Below are positions 1-8,200 of a stretch of DNA of 64,000 bases, piece by piece (positions within the stretch are counted from its first letter, which is position 1; each line of letters opens with the position of its first letter). The DNA comes from Bacteroidota bacterium (GTDB lineage: Bacteria > Bacteroidota > Bacteroidia > Chitinophagales > Chitinophagaceae). The position numbers and the translations under genes were made by a program. The stretch is taken from NCBI GenBank assembly GCA_947456625.1, contig CANGQJ010000004.1, positions 62,001 to 126,000 of the forward strand. Direction: 5' to 3'. The notes beneath the pieces were generated by a model, which did not search any database, was not told the DNA's origin, and worked only from the letters and a program-made list of their open reading frames with translations.

Positions 1-45
1 GGTGGAATTTTTAACCCGTTCATCCTGAATAGGTATCATTCGTAA
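1..45 (+). CDS. possible C-terminal end of an upstream gene
   Basis: Frame 1 is open from the window edge to a TAA at 43-45 and encodes 14 residues ending in RYHS. The other two forward frames stop sooner. A terminator-like hairpin follows 7 nt later, as expected after a gene. No family can be recognised from so few residues, and the frame could be open by chance. Confidence 0.25.
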   Translation, partial: GGIFNPFILNRYHS

Positions 46-52
46 TTTTTTT

Positions 53-95
53 AAATGCTAATATGTTGATAAACAATGTATTAGCATTTTTATTT
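53..95 (+). terminator. hairpin terminator before padR
   Basis: An 11-bp perfect inverted repeat, AAATGCTAATA (53-63) and TATTAGCATTT (79-89), is extended inward by further pairs, including G-U wobbles, and is followed by a T-rich run. An AT-run on the left could also let it act on the minus strand. It probably ends the gene cut off at the left edge. Confidence 0.55.
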
Positions 96-109
96 TTATA
101 CTACTATAA

Positions 110-146
110 AATATTTAGTACTGTGTGATGCATAGTACTAAATATT
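110..146. promoter_or_regulatory. palindromic operator, likely PadR site
   Basis: A perfect 13-bp inverted repeat, AATATTTAGTACT (110-122) and AGTACTAAATATT (134-146), has an 11-nt spacer. It lies directly upstream of the padR -7 box (151-158), over the expected -33 region. PadR-family dimers bind spaced palindromes and usually repress their own gene, so an autoregulatory operator for the adjacent padR-pspC operon is the natural reading. Binding by this PadR is inferred. Confidence 0.7.
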
Positions 147-150
147 CCAC

Positions 151-158
151 TAGCTTTG
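151..158 (+). promoter_or_regulatory. -7 box of padR-pspC promoter
   Basis: TAGCTTTG matches the Bacteroidota -7 consensus TAnnTTTG exactly. It lies 18 nt before the ATG at 177. An upstream in-frame TTG at 156 falls inside this box, which argues for the ATG start. No clear TTG is seen at -33; that region is occupied by the operator palindrome. Confidence 0.65.
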
Positions 159-176
159 TGTTCTAAAGTAATTATC

Positions 177-545
177 ATGGATATACAAAACACACAAAGT
201 CAAATGCGCAAGGGCGTATTGGAGTTTTGCATATTGTCCATCATTCAAAAAGGCGAAGTGTATCCAAGTGATATCGTCGAACAAATGAAAGCGGCCAATT
301 TGCATATACTAGAAGGGACCTTGTATCCGTTATTAACGCGTTTAAAAAATGCAGGACTTTTAAATTACAGATGGGTGGAAAGTGTGAGTGGTCCACCAAG
401 AAAATATTTTGTGTTAACCGAGGATGGTCATAAAGCTTATGATGTTTTATTAAAAACCTGGAACGAGATGACCGGCGCGGTGAATCAATTAACGCAAAAT
501 TCAAATCCAATTAACACCGAAAATATAGCTTCTCAAAATAGCTAA
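177..545 (+). CDS. PadR-family transcriptional regulator
   Basis: A 122-residue winged-helix protein of the PadR family. The N-terminal half carries the typical pattern: MRKGVLEFCILSIIQ (helix 1), then a Tyr-Pro-Ser-Asp motif and LEGTLYPLLTRLKNAGLL (recognition helix), then a wing around residues 65-85 with GPPRKYF. A short C-terminal helix would make the dimer. Members are cytoplasmic repressors, often released by small ligands or envelope stress. It lies 18 nt upstream of the PspC-domain gene and almost certainly forms an operon with it; this padR-pspC pairing is frequent in Bacteroidota. The polar tail after about residue 105 is low-complexity. Ligand unknown. Confidence 0.9.
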   Translation: MDIQNTQSQMRKGVLEFCILSIIQKGEVYPSDIVEQMKAANLHILEGTLYPLLTRLKNAGLLNYRWVESVSGPPRKYFVLTEDGHKAYDVLLKTWNEMTGAVNQLTQNSNPINTENIASQNS

Positions 546-563
546 CCCATAAAATTTAATACT

Positions 564-2756
564 ATGAATAAAGTTATCAATATCAATTTTCAAGGTCGAA
601 TTCTTCCTATTGAAGAACAGGCTTATGAAATTCTAAAACAATATATAGATTCACTTCGTGCTTATTTTGCTAATGAAGAAGGACGTGATGAAATTATCAA
701 TGACATTGAGTGCCGTGTTGCAGAATTATGCGAGGACCGTCTTAAAAAAGGAGCCATTTGTATAGACGAGGCAGGTATTAATTTAATCATTGAAAGTATT
801 GGACGTCCTGCCGATTTTGAAGCACAGGATGGCTTTGAACAAACTAATGCTACGCATGCACAGACATATGATACAAGTAAATCTAAAACTTGGGAGTCTA
901 CTACTCAAAAACGTTTGTATCGTGATGAACAAAATAAAGTATTAGGTGGAGTGTGCAGTGGTATTGCCAATTATTTTAATATTGATCCATTAATTGTAAG
1001 AATTTTATGGATCTTCTTAATAGGGCTAAATATTATAGGTTATGTAATATTATGGATTGCGGTACCAAGTTCATCGGTTAAAGAAGTAGGCGGTGTACGT
1101 AAGCGTTTGTTTAGAGACATTGATAATAAAATTATTGGTGGAGTTTGCGCAGGACTTGCTAAATATTTTGGTTTAAGAGTGGGTATTGTACGCTTATTAT
1201 TTTTAATTCCTTTTATTCGTTTTATTTTTAATTTTAACCACTTGCATTTATGGCAGTTTTGGGATAGCCCCGATTTTCCAAATTTTTTAGATATTACTTT
1301 TAGCCCAGGCGCCATATTTGTATACATTGTACTTTGGTTGGTACTTCCCGAAGCCAAGACCAGTGCGGATAAATTAGAAATGGTTGGAGAAAAAGTGGAC
1401 TTAAATAGTATTAAAAATACCATTCAAAACGACATGGAAGGTTTTAGCAAGAGAGCACAAAGTTGGGGACGTGATTTTTATAAAAAACAAAGTGCAAATA
1501 ACGAGCAAAATAGTAGTCCTAATGTTGCAGATCAAAACAATATAACCCCGGAAAATAATAAAGGCTGTTTTCATTTTGTAGGACGTATAATTTCCATAAG
1601 TTTAAAAGTATTTGTTTATTTTATATTAGGAATTGTTGGCATCTCCTTGTTAGCAGCTTTATTTGGTATGGGTGTTGCAGGTACAAGCTTATTGCCATTA
1701 AAAGGATTTATTCTTGAAGATGGATTGCAAACATTTGCAGTTTTTGGAGCAATAATATTTTTTATTTGGGTTCCGATAATTGGAATAGTTACTGCAGTGA
1801 TTAGAAAAATTGCTGGATATAAAAAATCAAATAATTGGGTTAGAACTAGTTTTATTTCCCTTTGGGTTTTGGGTTGGGTTTGTTTATTTTATTTCTTTAG
1901 CAGCTTAGGAAATAGTTTTTCAAAACACAATATACCTGTGGAAGAAATTATCCAATTAAAAAATGCCAAAGTGGATTACTTAGAAATAACGGCTACTCCT
2001 AAAATGAAGTACTATGAGGATAAGTGGTTCGATATAACACCATTTAGTAATTATAGTGATGAGGACACGCTGTTTGTTAGAAATATGCGAGTGCGCATTG
2101 TGCAATCCAAAACGGATAGCTTTCAAATTACTTATGTGAAGTTAAGTAATGGGAAAACTGTGAAAGAAGCCAATGCAAAAGCCAATAAAATTAATTTTAG
2201 TGTAACTCAAATGGATAGCTTGCTTTATTTAGACAAAGGCATTGCTATAAGCAAGCAAAATAAATTCAGAAACCAACATATTATTATGACTATTGCGGTT
2301 CCAATTGGCAAAAGAATTAAAATAAGCAATCATACTTTTAGACAGTTTAATTTAAAAGTAAATCGCAGTTCAATTCAAACCGAAACGCTTAATGGATTTA
2401 GCGATGGTTGGTATGATGAATGGAACGAACCATGGGACAATGAATCCTATTCATTTGATAAAGGGGTAGTATATAAAATGACTGCTGCTGGCTTGGAAAA
2501 AGTAAAGCGTGATGATGATGAAATGGAAAATGGAGCAACAGATTCACCAGACGAAATGGATCAAAAATTAAAAAAGTTAAAGCAGGAGCGCTTAGAACTA
2601 GAGCAAAATATTGAAAAAAATAAGGCTTCAAAACCAGCCGAAGTACCAATGGATAAAAAAATTAAAACCGGCAATGTAACGGACATAAATAATGCCAATA
2701 AAATTGCTAGTAAACTTACCGATATGCATTGGGTACTAGATAGGTTTTCATACTAA
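564..2756 (+). CDS. PspC-domain envelope stress membrane protein
   Basis: A 730-residue protein with two PspC domains, at about residues 115-170 and 178-263. Each starts with KRL(Y/F)RD and has a GGVC(S/A)G(I/L)A motif followed by hydrophobic segments. Further membrane segments are predicted near 345-372, 386-412 and 429-450. A large, probably extracytoplasmic region with beta-rich character follows, and the C-terminus (about 640-700) is a charged, coiled-coil-like stretch. The first ~100 residues look soluble and helical. PspC proteins take part in phage-shock-type membrane-stress responses; single-domain PspC proteins are usually 60-150 residues, so this is an extended Bacteroidota form. 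It is co-transcribed with padR and ends at a strong terminator (2788-2817). The exact role is inferred only from the domain. Confidence 0.85.
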   Translation: MNKVININFQGRILPIEEQAYEILKQYIDSLRAYFANEEGRDEIINDIECRVAELCEDRLKKGAICIDEAGINLIIESIGRPADFEAQDGFEQTNATHAQTYDTSKSKTWESTTQKRLYRDEQNKVLGGVCSGIANYFNIDPLIVRILWIFLIGLNIIGYVILWIAVPSSSVKEVGGVRKRLFRDIDNKIIGGVCAGLAKYFGLRVGIVRLLFLIPFIRFIFNFNHLHLWQFWDSPDFPNFLDITFSPGAIFVYIVLWLVLPEAKTSADKLEMVGEKVDLNSIKNTIQNDMEGFSKRAQSWGRDFYKKQSANNEQNSSPNVADQNNITPENNKGCFHFVGRIISISLKVFVYFILGIVGISLLAALFGMGVAGTSLLPLKGFILEDGLQTFAVFGAIIFFIWVPIIGIVTAVIRKIAGYKKSNNWVRTSFISLWVLGWVCLFYFFSSLGNSFSKHNIPVEEIIQLKNAKVDYLEITATPKMKYYEDKWFDITPFSNYSDEDTLFVRNMRVRIVQSKTDSFQITYVKLSNGKTVKEANAKANKINFSVTQMDSLLYLDKGIAISKQNKFRNQHIIMTIAVPIGKRIKISNHTFRQFNLKVNRSSIQTETLNGFSDGWYDEWNEPWDNESYSFDKGVVYKMTAAGLEKVKRDDDEMENGATDSPDEMDQKLKKLKQERLELEQNIEKNKASKPAEVPMDKKIKTGNVTDINNANKIASKLTDMHWVLDRFSY

Positions 2757-2787
2757 ATAAAGGATTTTGATTTTGATTTTTGGATTT

Positions 2788-2817
2788 ACACCCCTTCTTA
2801 GCCAGAAGGGGTGTTTT
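2788..2817 (+). terminator. intrinsic terminator after pspC
   Basis: An 11-bp GC-rich perfect stem, ACACCCCTTCT (2788-2798) and AGAAGGGGTGT (2804-2814), has a 5-nt loop and a short T-run. It is placed 32 nt after the pspC-domain gene and before the gcvT promoter. Confidence 0.85.
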
Positions 2818-2836
2818 ATTTAGGGTGCTTTTTGAT

Positions 2837-2844
2837 TATCTTTG
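2837..2844 (+). promoter_or_regulatory. -7 box of gcvT promoter
   Basis: TATCTTTG is an exact TAnnTTTG match 17 nt before the gcvT ATG. No convincing -33 TTG is seen. Confidence 0.6.
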
Positions 2845-2861
2845 AGCAAATTAATTAAGAA

Positions 2862-3956
2862 ATGAGCGAAATTTTAAACACCCCATTTACCCATAAACAT
2901 ATTGCATTAGGTGCAAAAATGGCTCCCTTTGCAGGTTATAATATGCCAATTAGTTACACAGGCATTAACGACGAGCATGCAGCAGTAAGAAACAATGCAG
3001 GTGTTTTTGATGTGAGTCATATGGGGGAGTTCATTTTAAAAGGGGAAAATGCTTTGGATTTAATTCAACGTGTTACCAGTAACGATGCGTCGGTTTTGGA
3101 AAATGGGAAAGCACAGTATAGTTGTTTCCCAAATGAAACAGGTGGAATAGTTGATGACTTATTGGTATACTGTGTTGAAAAAAATAAAGTATATATGCTT
3201 GTAGTGAATGCATCTAATATTCAAAAGGATTGGGATTGGGTGGTAAAGCATAATACCAAAGGGGTTGAAATGCATAATATCAGTGCTAAAACTGCATTAC
3301 TTGCTATTCAGGGGCCCAATGCAGCTAAAATTGTACAAACCCTAACACAAATGGATGTTTTAAATTTACCTTATTATAGTTTTGTAAAAGGTAAATTATT
3401 AGACATAGACAATGTATTAATTAGTGCCACAGGTTATACAGGTGCAGGTGGTGTAGAAATATATTTTGAAGACGAAAACGATCATGCCAATATAATATGG
3501 GATGCTTTGTTTGAAGCAGGTGCAGCCTATGGTTTAAAACCAATTGGGTTAGGTGCCAGGGATACTTTGCGTTTAGAAATGGGTTTTTGTTTATACGGAA
3601 ATGATATTGACGATTCTACCAGTCCTATCCAAGCTGGTCTTGGATGGATTACTAAGTTCACAAAAGAATTTACAAATGCAAATGCATTAAAAGCCGAAAA
3701 AGAAAATGGCCCTGCCAAAAAATTAGTTGGATTTGAAATGATTGATCGTGGAATTCCGCGTCATTATTATTTGATTAAAGACGCAGCAGGAAATGAAATT
3801 GGTTCGGTAACTTCTGGAACACAAGCACCAAGTTTATCTAAAGCAATTGGGCTAGGCTATGTAGCAACTTCGCATGCAAAAGTGGGTACAGAAATATTTA
3901 TTGATATCCGTAATACACTCGTAAAAGCAATTGTTGTAAAGTTTCCTTTCAAATAA
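2862..3956 (+). CDS. gcvT: glycine cleavage system T protein (aminomethyltransferase)
   Basis: A 364-residue aminomethyltransferase (EC 2.1.2.10). It transfers the methylene group from the H-protein-bound aminomethyl arm to tetrahydrofolate, releasing ammonia. The N-terminus ([20 protein letters not shown] at about 47-56) and the folate/catalytic segment GGIVDDL (about 94-100, with the conserved Asp) are intact. GARDTLRLE and the C-terminal GCV_T domain are also present, and the length is normal for the family. It stands alone between two terminators, with its own promoter; gcvH and gcvP are not in the window, so the system is dispersed, as is common in Bacteroidota. Confidence 0.97.
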   Translation: MSEILNTPFTHKHIALGAKMAPFAGYNMPISYTGINDEHAAVRNNAGVFDVSHMGEFILKGENALDLIQRVTSNDASVLENGKAQYSCFPNETGGIVDDLLVYCVEKNKVYMLVVNASNIQKDWDWVVKHNTKGVEMHNISAKTALLAIQGPNAAKIVQTLTQMDVLNLPYYSFVKGKLLDIDNVLISATGYTGAGGVEIYFEDENDHANIIWDALFEAGAAYGLKPIGLGARDTLRLEMGFCLYGNDIDDSTSPIQAGLGWITKFTKEFTNANALKAEKENGPAKKLVGFEMIDRGIPRHYYLIKDAAGNEIGSVTSGTQAPSLSKAIGLGYVATSHAKVGTEIFIDIRNTLVKAIVVKFPFK

Positions 3957-3976
3957 AATTTTACAATAGAATTATT

Positions 3977-4003
3977 AAAAAAAGGAGCATTGCTCCTTTT
4001 TTT
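3977..4003. terminator. bidirectional-looking terminator after gcvT
   Basis: A perfect 12-bp stem runs AAAAAAAGGAGC (3977-3988), loop ATT, GCTCCTTTTTTT (3992-4003), with T-runs on both strands. It lies 20 nt after gcvT. Confidence 0.9.
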
Positions 4004-4083
4004 ATGGGTATGATTAACGTATTAATACTTGAATCTTGTATTTAACTGTGTTGCAAATTTGTAGCTCATTAAAAATATTACAA

Positions 4084-4440
4084 ATGAAAGCTATTAAAAA
4101 CAAAGTGCAGTTGGTTGGGCGTCTTGGCGCTGATCCGGAAATTAAATTATATGGAGATGACAAAAAATTAGCCAGTTTGCGATTGGCAGTAAATGACCGT
4201 TACAAAAATGTAAAAGGGGAGTGGATGGATGAAACCCAGTGGTTTAGTTTATTGGCTTGGTCTAAATTAGCTATTTATGTAGAAAAATATTTGGCTAAAG
4301 GTGCGGAGGTGGCAGTGGAGGGAAGGCTGGTTAATAAATCATTTACCGACAAAGCAGGAGTAAAGCGAACCAGCACCGAAATAGTGTTAAGTGAAATTTT
4401 AATTTTATCTAAACAAAAGGAATTACTCTTGAAAAATTAG
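4084..4440 (+). CDS. ssb: short single-stranded DNA-binding protein, no acidic tip
   Basis: A 118-residue SSB of the OB-fold family. It shows NKVQLVGRLGADPE at the N-terminus, QWFSLLAWSKLA near 52-63, and YLAKGAEVAVEGRL. It coats single-stranded DNA in replication, repair and recombination. The protein ends about a dozen residues after the OB-fold in a basic tail (KQKELLLKN). The Gly/Pro/Gln linker and acidic DDDIPF-like tip that recruit partner proteins in canonical SSBs are both missing, so this is probably an accessory paralogue. The ATG at 4084 is preferred to the TTG at 4036, because a near-consensus -7 box (4054-4061) lies between them. Confidence 0.88.
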   Translation: MKAIKNKVQLVGRLGADPEIKLYGDDKKLASLRLAVNDRYKNVKGEWMDETQWFSLLAWSKLAIYVEKYLAKGAEVAVEGRLVNKSFTDKAGVKRTSTEIVLSEILILSKQKELLLKN

Positions 4441-4456
4441 CGGTTTTGTATCTTTG
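4429..4456 (+). promoter_or_regulatory. comB promoter (-33 TTG, -7 TATCTTTG)
   Basis: TTG (4429-4431), a 17-nt spacer and TATCTTTG (4449-4456) match the Bacteroidota -33/-7 promoter. The ATG of comB is only 4 nt beyond the box, so transcription would begin at or next to the start codon. The promoter overlaps the end of ssb. Confidence 0.65.
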
Positions 4457-4460
4457 CATT

Positions 4461-5198
4461 ATGAGTAAAGATAAACAAGTGAAGCCGAGCTTACATACGG
4501 TACTTACCCCACAATTATTAGATTTATACGAAGTAAAAGATAGTATAGTTGTCATTATTGATGTTTTTAGAGCTACATCAACAATGGCAACTGCACTTTA
4601 CAATGGTGCAACTAAAATTATTCCTGTGGATAGTCCTGAAGCATGTATTGAAATTGGAAATGCAACTGGCGGTATAACTGCAGGAGAGCGTGACGGTAAA
4701 ATTATTCCAGGGCTTTCCTATGGCAATTCTCCTTCGGAATATCCACGCTCTTTTATTGAAAATAAAACCCTTGTGATTACCACAACCAATGGTACCAAAT
4801 TATTGCACATGGCTTTAAGGATGGGCGCTAAGGAAATTATTACTGGATCCTTTCCAAATTTATCCAATGTGGTAAATTATTTAAAAAAGCAAAATGCACC
4901 AGTTATACTAGGTTGTTCAGGTTGGAAAAACCGGTTTAATATAGAGGACACCTTATTTGCTGGCGCTGTAATTGAAGCTATAAAAGATCAATTTACAATT
5001 CATTGCGATAGTAGTTATATGGCGAACCAGCTATATATGCAACATAGGAATAATATGACCGATTATATTAAAACCTTAACCCATTGGCACCGTTTGGCTG
5101 CTTATGGGTTAGAATCAGATATGCTTTATTGCGTTTCACAGGATACTGCGCCAAGTTTGCCCATTTTCAAGGATGGTGCACTTATAAATGGGGCATAA
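4461..5198 (+). CDS. comB: 2-phosphosulfolactate phosphatase family (ComB)
   Basis: A 245-residue ComB-family protein. In methanogens ComB dephosphorylates 2-phosphosulfolactate to sulfolactate (EC 3.1.3.71) in coenzyme M synthesis. Bacterial homologues are widespread and their true substrate is often unknown. Conserved blocks seen are VIIDVFRATSTMATAL, AGERDGKIIPGLSYGNSP, TTTNGTKLLHMA and LGCSGWKNRFNIEDTLFAGA, so the fold and active site look intact. No other coenzyme M or sulfonate gene is nearby. The ATG at 4461 was chosen because it follows the -7 box directly. SSB ends 20 nt upstream but comB has its own promoter. Confidence 0.85.
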   Translation: MSKDKQVKPSLHTVLTPQLLDLYEVKDSIVVIIDVFRATSTMATALYNGATKIIPVDSPEACIEIGNATGGITAGERDGKIIPGLSYGNSPSEYPRSFIENKTLVITTTNGTKLLHMALRMGAKEIITGSFPNLSNVVNYLKKQNAPVILGCSGWKNRFNIEDTLFAGAVIEAIKDQFTIHCDSSYMANQLYMQHRNNMTDYIKTLTHWHRLAAYGLESDMLYCVSQDTAPSLPIFKDGALINGA

Positions 5199-5226
5199 GA
5201 ATAACGAAAATTAGCCTGCAAATGCG

Positions 5227-5260
5227 TACATTTGCAAATTGCCCTTTTCAAAGGGGCAAT
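5227..5260 (+). promoter_or_regulatory. -7 box and leader hairpin upstream of SNF2 gene
   Basis: TACATTTG (5227-5234) is an exact -7 match 38 nt before the helicase ATG. The leader holds a 7-bp inverted repeat, ATTGCCC (5238-5244) and GGGCAAT (5254-5260). It has no T-run, so it is unlikely to be a terminator; its function is unknown. Confidence 0.45.
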
Positions 5261-5272
5261 ATTGTATAATTT

Positions 5273-8200
5273 ATGGCATTACCTTACTTAGTAAAACACA
5301 TTTATAGCTACGGTACCGAAGAGGTTATCAGACGCGGAAAAAAAATATTCGCACTTAAAAATATCGAGCTTGTAAAGTTTGATCCTTTAATAGGTAGTAT
5401 TCATTGCCGTGTAAAAGACGATGGTTACAGCACCTATTATAAAGTAACCATAGAAAATTTTAAAAGTCCAGCAACCCTTTCTTTAAGATGTGGTTGTCCT
5501 TATAATTTATCAGAGGTTTGTAGGCATAAAGCTGCAGCTTTATTTTTTGTACAGGATTTATTAGATAAAAATTTACTGGATTATAAGCATACATCTTACG
5601 TTACAACGCATACGCAGCTTAGAACTAAAAATTTGGATTTAAAAATGATGCGCATGCTTAGCTCAAAAAGCACTTTTGAAAAAGCGGAGACTACGCTTAA
5701 ATCCAATAGGCCTCATATTATTGAAAGCGCTAATGAAAAAGTAGTGGCTGAGGTGGAAGATCATGGTAAAACATATCATATTATTATTCAAAAAAATGAG
5801 GAACGTTTTTTTGACACTTCTTGTGATTGTTTAAGTGAAACCGAGTATCCATTGTGTATTCACAAAACCATTTTATTATTACAATTATTCCAATTAAAAG
5901 GAGCCGATTATTTTGACACTATTCGAAATTGGGACAGAGAAAAAAATAAATTATTAGCACTATACGGTTATACGCTAGACGACTACATAGAAGACAAGTT
6001 TGAATTTATATATCACGAAGGGAAACCTTTCTTGAAAGTATTAGATGAGCGTATTCAAAAAATAAATTCAGCTCCTGTGGCTACTATGCGCAGTATTCCT
6101 AGGTCCAATGACTGGGATATTGAAAAAGGGGAGGACCAAGCACAAAGTAAAATCGCAAAAACAATTGAACGTTTTGGACTAGTCATCCAGCTGGCCACAA
6201 CCGAGTATCCTTTTTTAGCTTTAAATATTGTAAAAGGAGAAGTAAACGAGGAGGGCACTGCATTTGTAAGTAAGGTAGAAAAATTAGACCTTCCCAAGTT
6301 TGTTACGCCTAATGATATGCTTGAGGAAGATCAAAATTTATTACAATTGGTAAGAAAATTACAAGCTACGGAATTAACAAAATACTTAAATAAGAATTCC
6401 CCATTTATGGGAATTTGGGACACTATTTTAAGTGGAGACGATGATAGCTTGCCTGCAGAAACCAAAGAACTCATTCAGGAATACATGCATCCAAAGCTTG
6501 AAAAGTTATGGAGAGATATTTCTGAACACCCATTTAATTTTCATCTCCCACATAACAATCCATTTACTTCTGCAAATTTGCAAAAAGCGGAGTTGGTTTT
6601 CAATCCTATTCAGCCTTGCTTTATAGTTGAAAAGGAAGCAGATAGGTATATTATTTATGCACAAGTAAATTTACCAGAAGGTAAAATTTCACTTTCAGAC
6701 AATCATGCAAAGTCGCATTATGTATTTCAATACCATCATCAATTTTTTACTTGGAAAAATAGAGAAGATTTAAAATGGGTTGAAAAATTCATGCCTACTG
6801 GGTTTAATGAAATATTATTAGAGCAGTGGCCTGAATATTTGCAAAGTACTTTACTTCCATTGTCAAAATCTTATGTAGTAGAATTGGGTAATGTTAAACA
6901 AGAAAAGCTAAAAGGCATTAAACCTCAATTACAAATTTTATTAAAAGAGGACAGGGATTATTTACTATTTGAACCAATTTATGTTTACAAAGATATTCTA
7001 GTTACTAGTGAGGACGGGCCTTCTGTAATACAACAACAAGGTGATAAAATTATTATTTTAGAAAGAGACCTTGCTCATGAAAGATCCTTAATGAATATTA
7101 TTGAGCAATTACACTCTGGATTCATAAGACCAAATGAGGAAAATATTTTAGCATTAAAAGGCGCTGAGGTTTTAAAAAATAATTGGTTCTTTTTATTCAT
7201 AGATCTTTTAAAGGAAAAGCAAATTCCTTTATTTGGATCCGAAAATTTAAAACAATTTAAATTTAACACAGCAAAGCCTTCTACTAAATTGTATATTAGT
7301 AGTAATACCGATTGGTTTGATGCTAAAGTTGAAATTTCGTTTGGAGAACAAAAAGTTTCTGTGCAGGATATTAAAAATATGTTGGCCAATAAGCAACAAT
7401 TTGTTCCTTTAAAGGATGGTAGCTTAGGCGTACTTCCAGAAAAATGGCTAAATAAATATTCCTTATTATTTAAAGTAGGGGAAGGTAAAACTGATAATCT
7501 AAAATTGAGTAAATATCATTTCTCTATATTAGATGAGTTATATGAACAACGTGATGAAGAGGAATTAATTTTTCAACTAGAAGGAAAGTACGAGAAAATT
7601 AGAGAAAAATACTCCATCGCAGACGTGCCACCGCCCTCGCATTTAACACCTATTCTTAGACCATATCAAGTAAGTGGTTTTCAATGGTTAAATTATTTAC
7701 ACGATGTACAGTGGGGTGGAATTTTAGCGGATGACATGGGACTTGGAAAAACCATTCAAACCCTTTCTTTTTTACAACATTTAAAGGAAAAAAATGGCAA
7801 ATTAATAGCACTTGTTGTTTGTCCAACCACACTTTTATACAACTGGCAAAATGAACTTAAAAAGTTCACGCCAAGTTTAAGTTTTCAGTTACATCATGGC
7901 GGTACCCGAAGCAAAAGTCAATTATTTAAGGACCCAGTGGAAGTTATTATTACTACTTATGGTACATTAAGAAGTGATATTAAAATGTTTTCTGAAGTTA
8001 AGTTTGATTATGTTATTCTAGATGAAAGTCAAGCCATTAAAAATCCTTCTAGTAAAGTAACAAAAGCAGCTTGTTTGTTACAAGCTACAAATAAATTGTG
8101 TTTAAGTGGTACTCCGTTGCAAAACAATACCTTTGATATTTATGCCCAAATGAATTTTTTAAATCCAGGCATGCTAGGAACAGTAGAATATTTTAAGCAT

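Noticed and set aside
156..176. TTG start for padR
   Set aside because: The TTG lies inside an exact -7 box; the ATG at 177 follows it and begins the conserved domain region.
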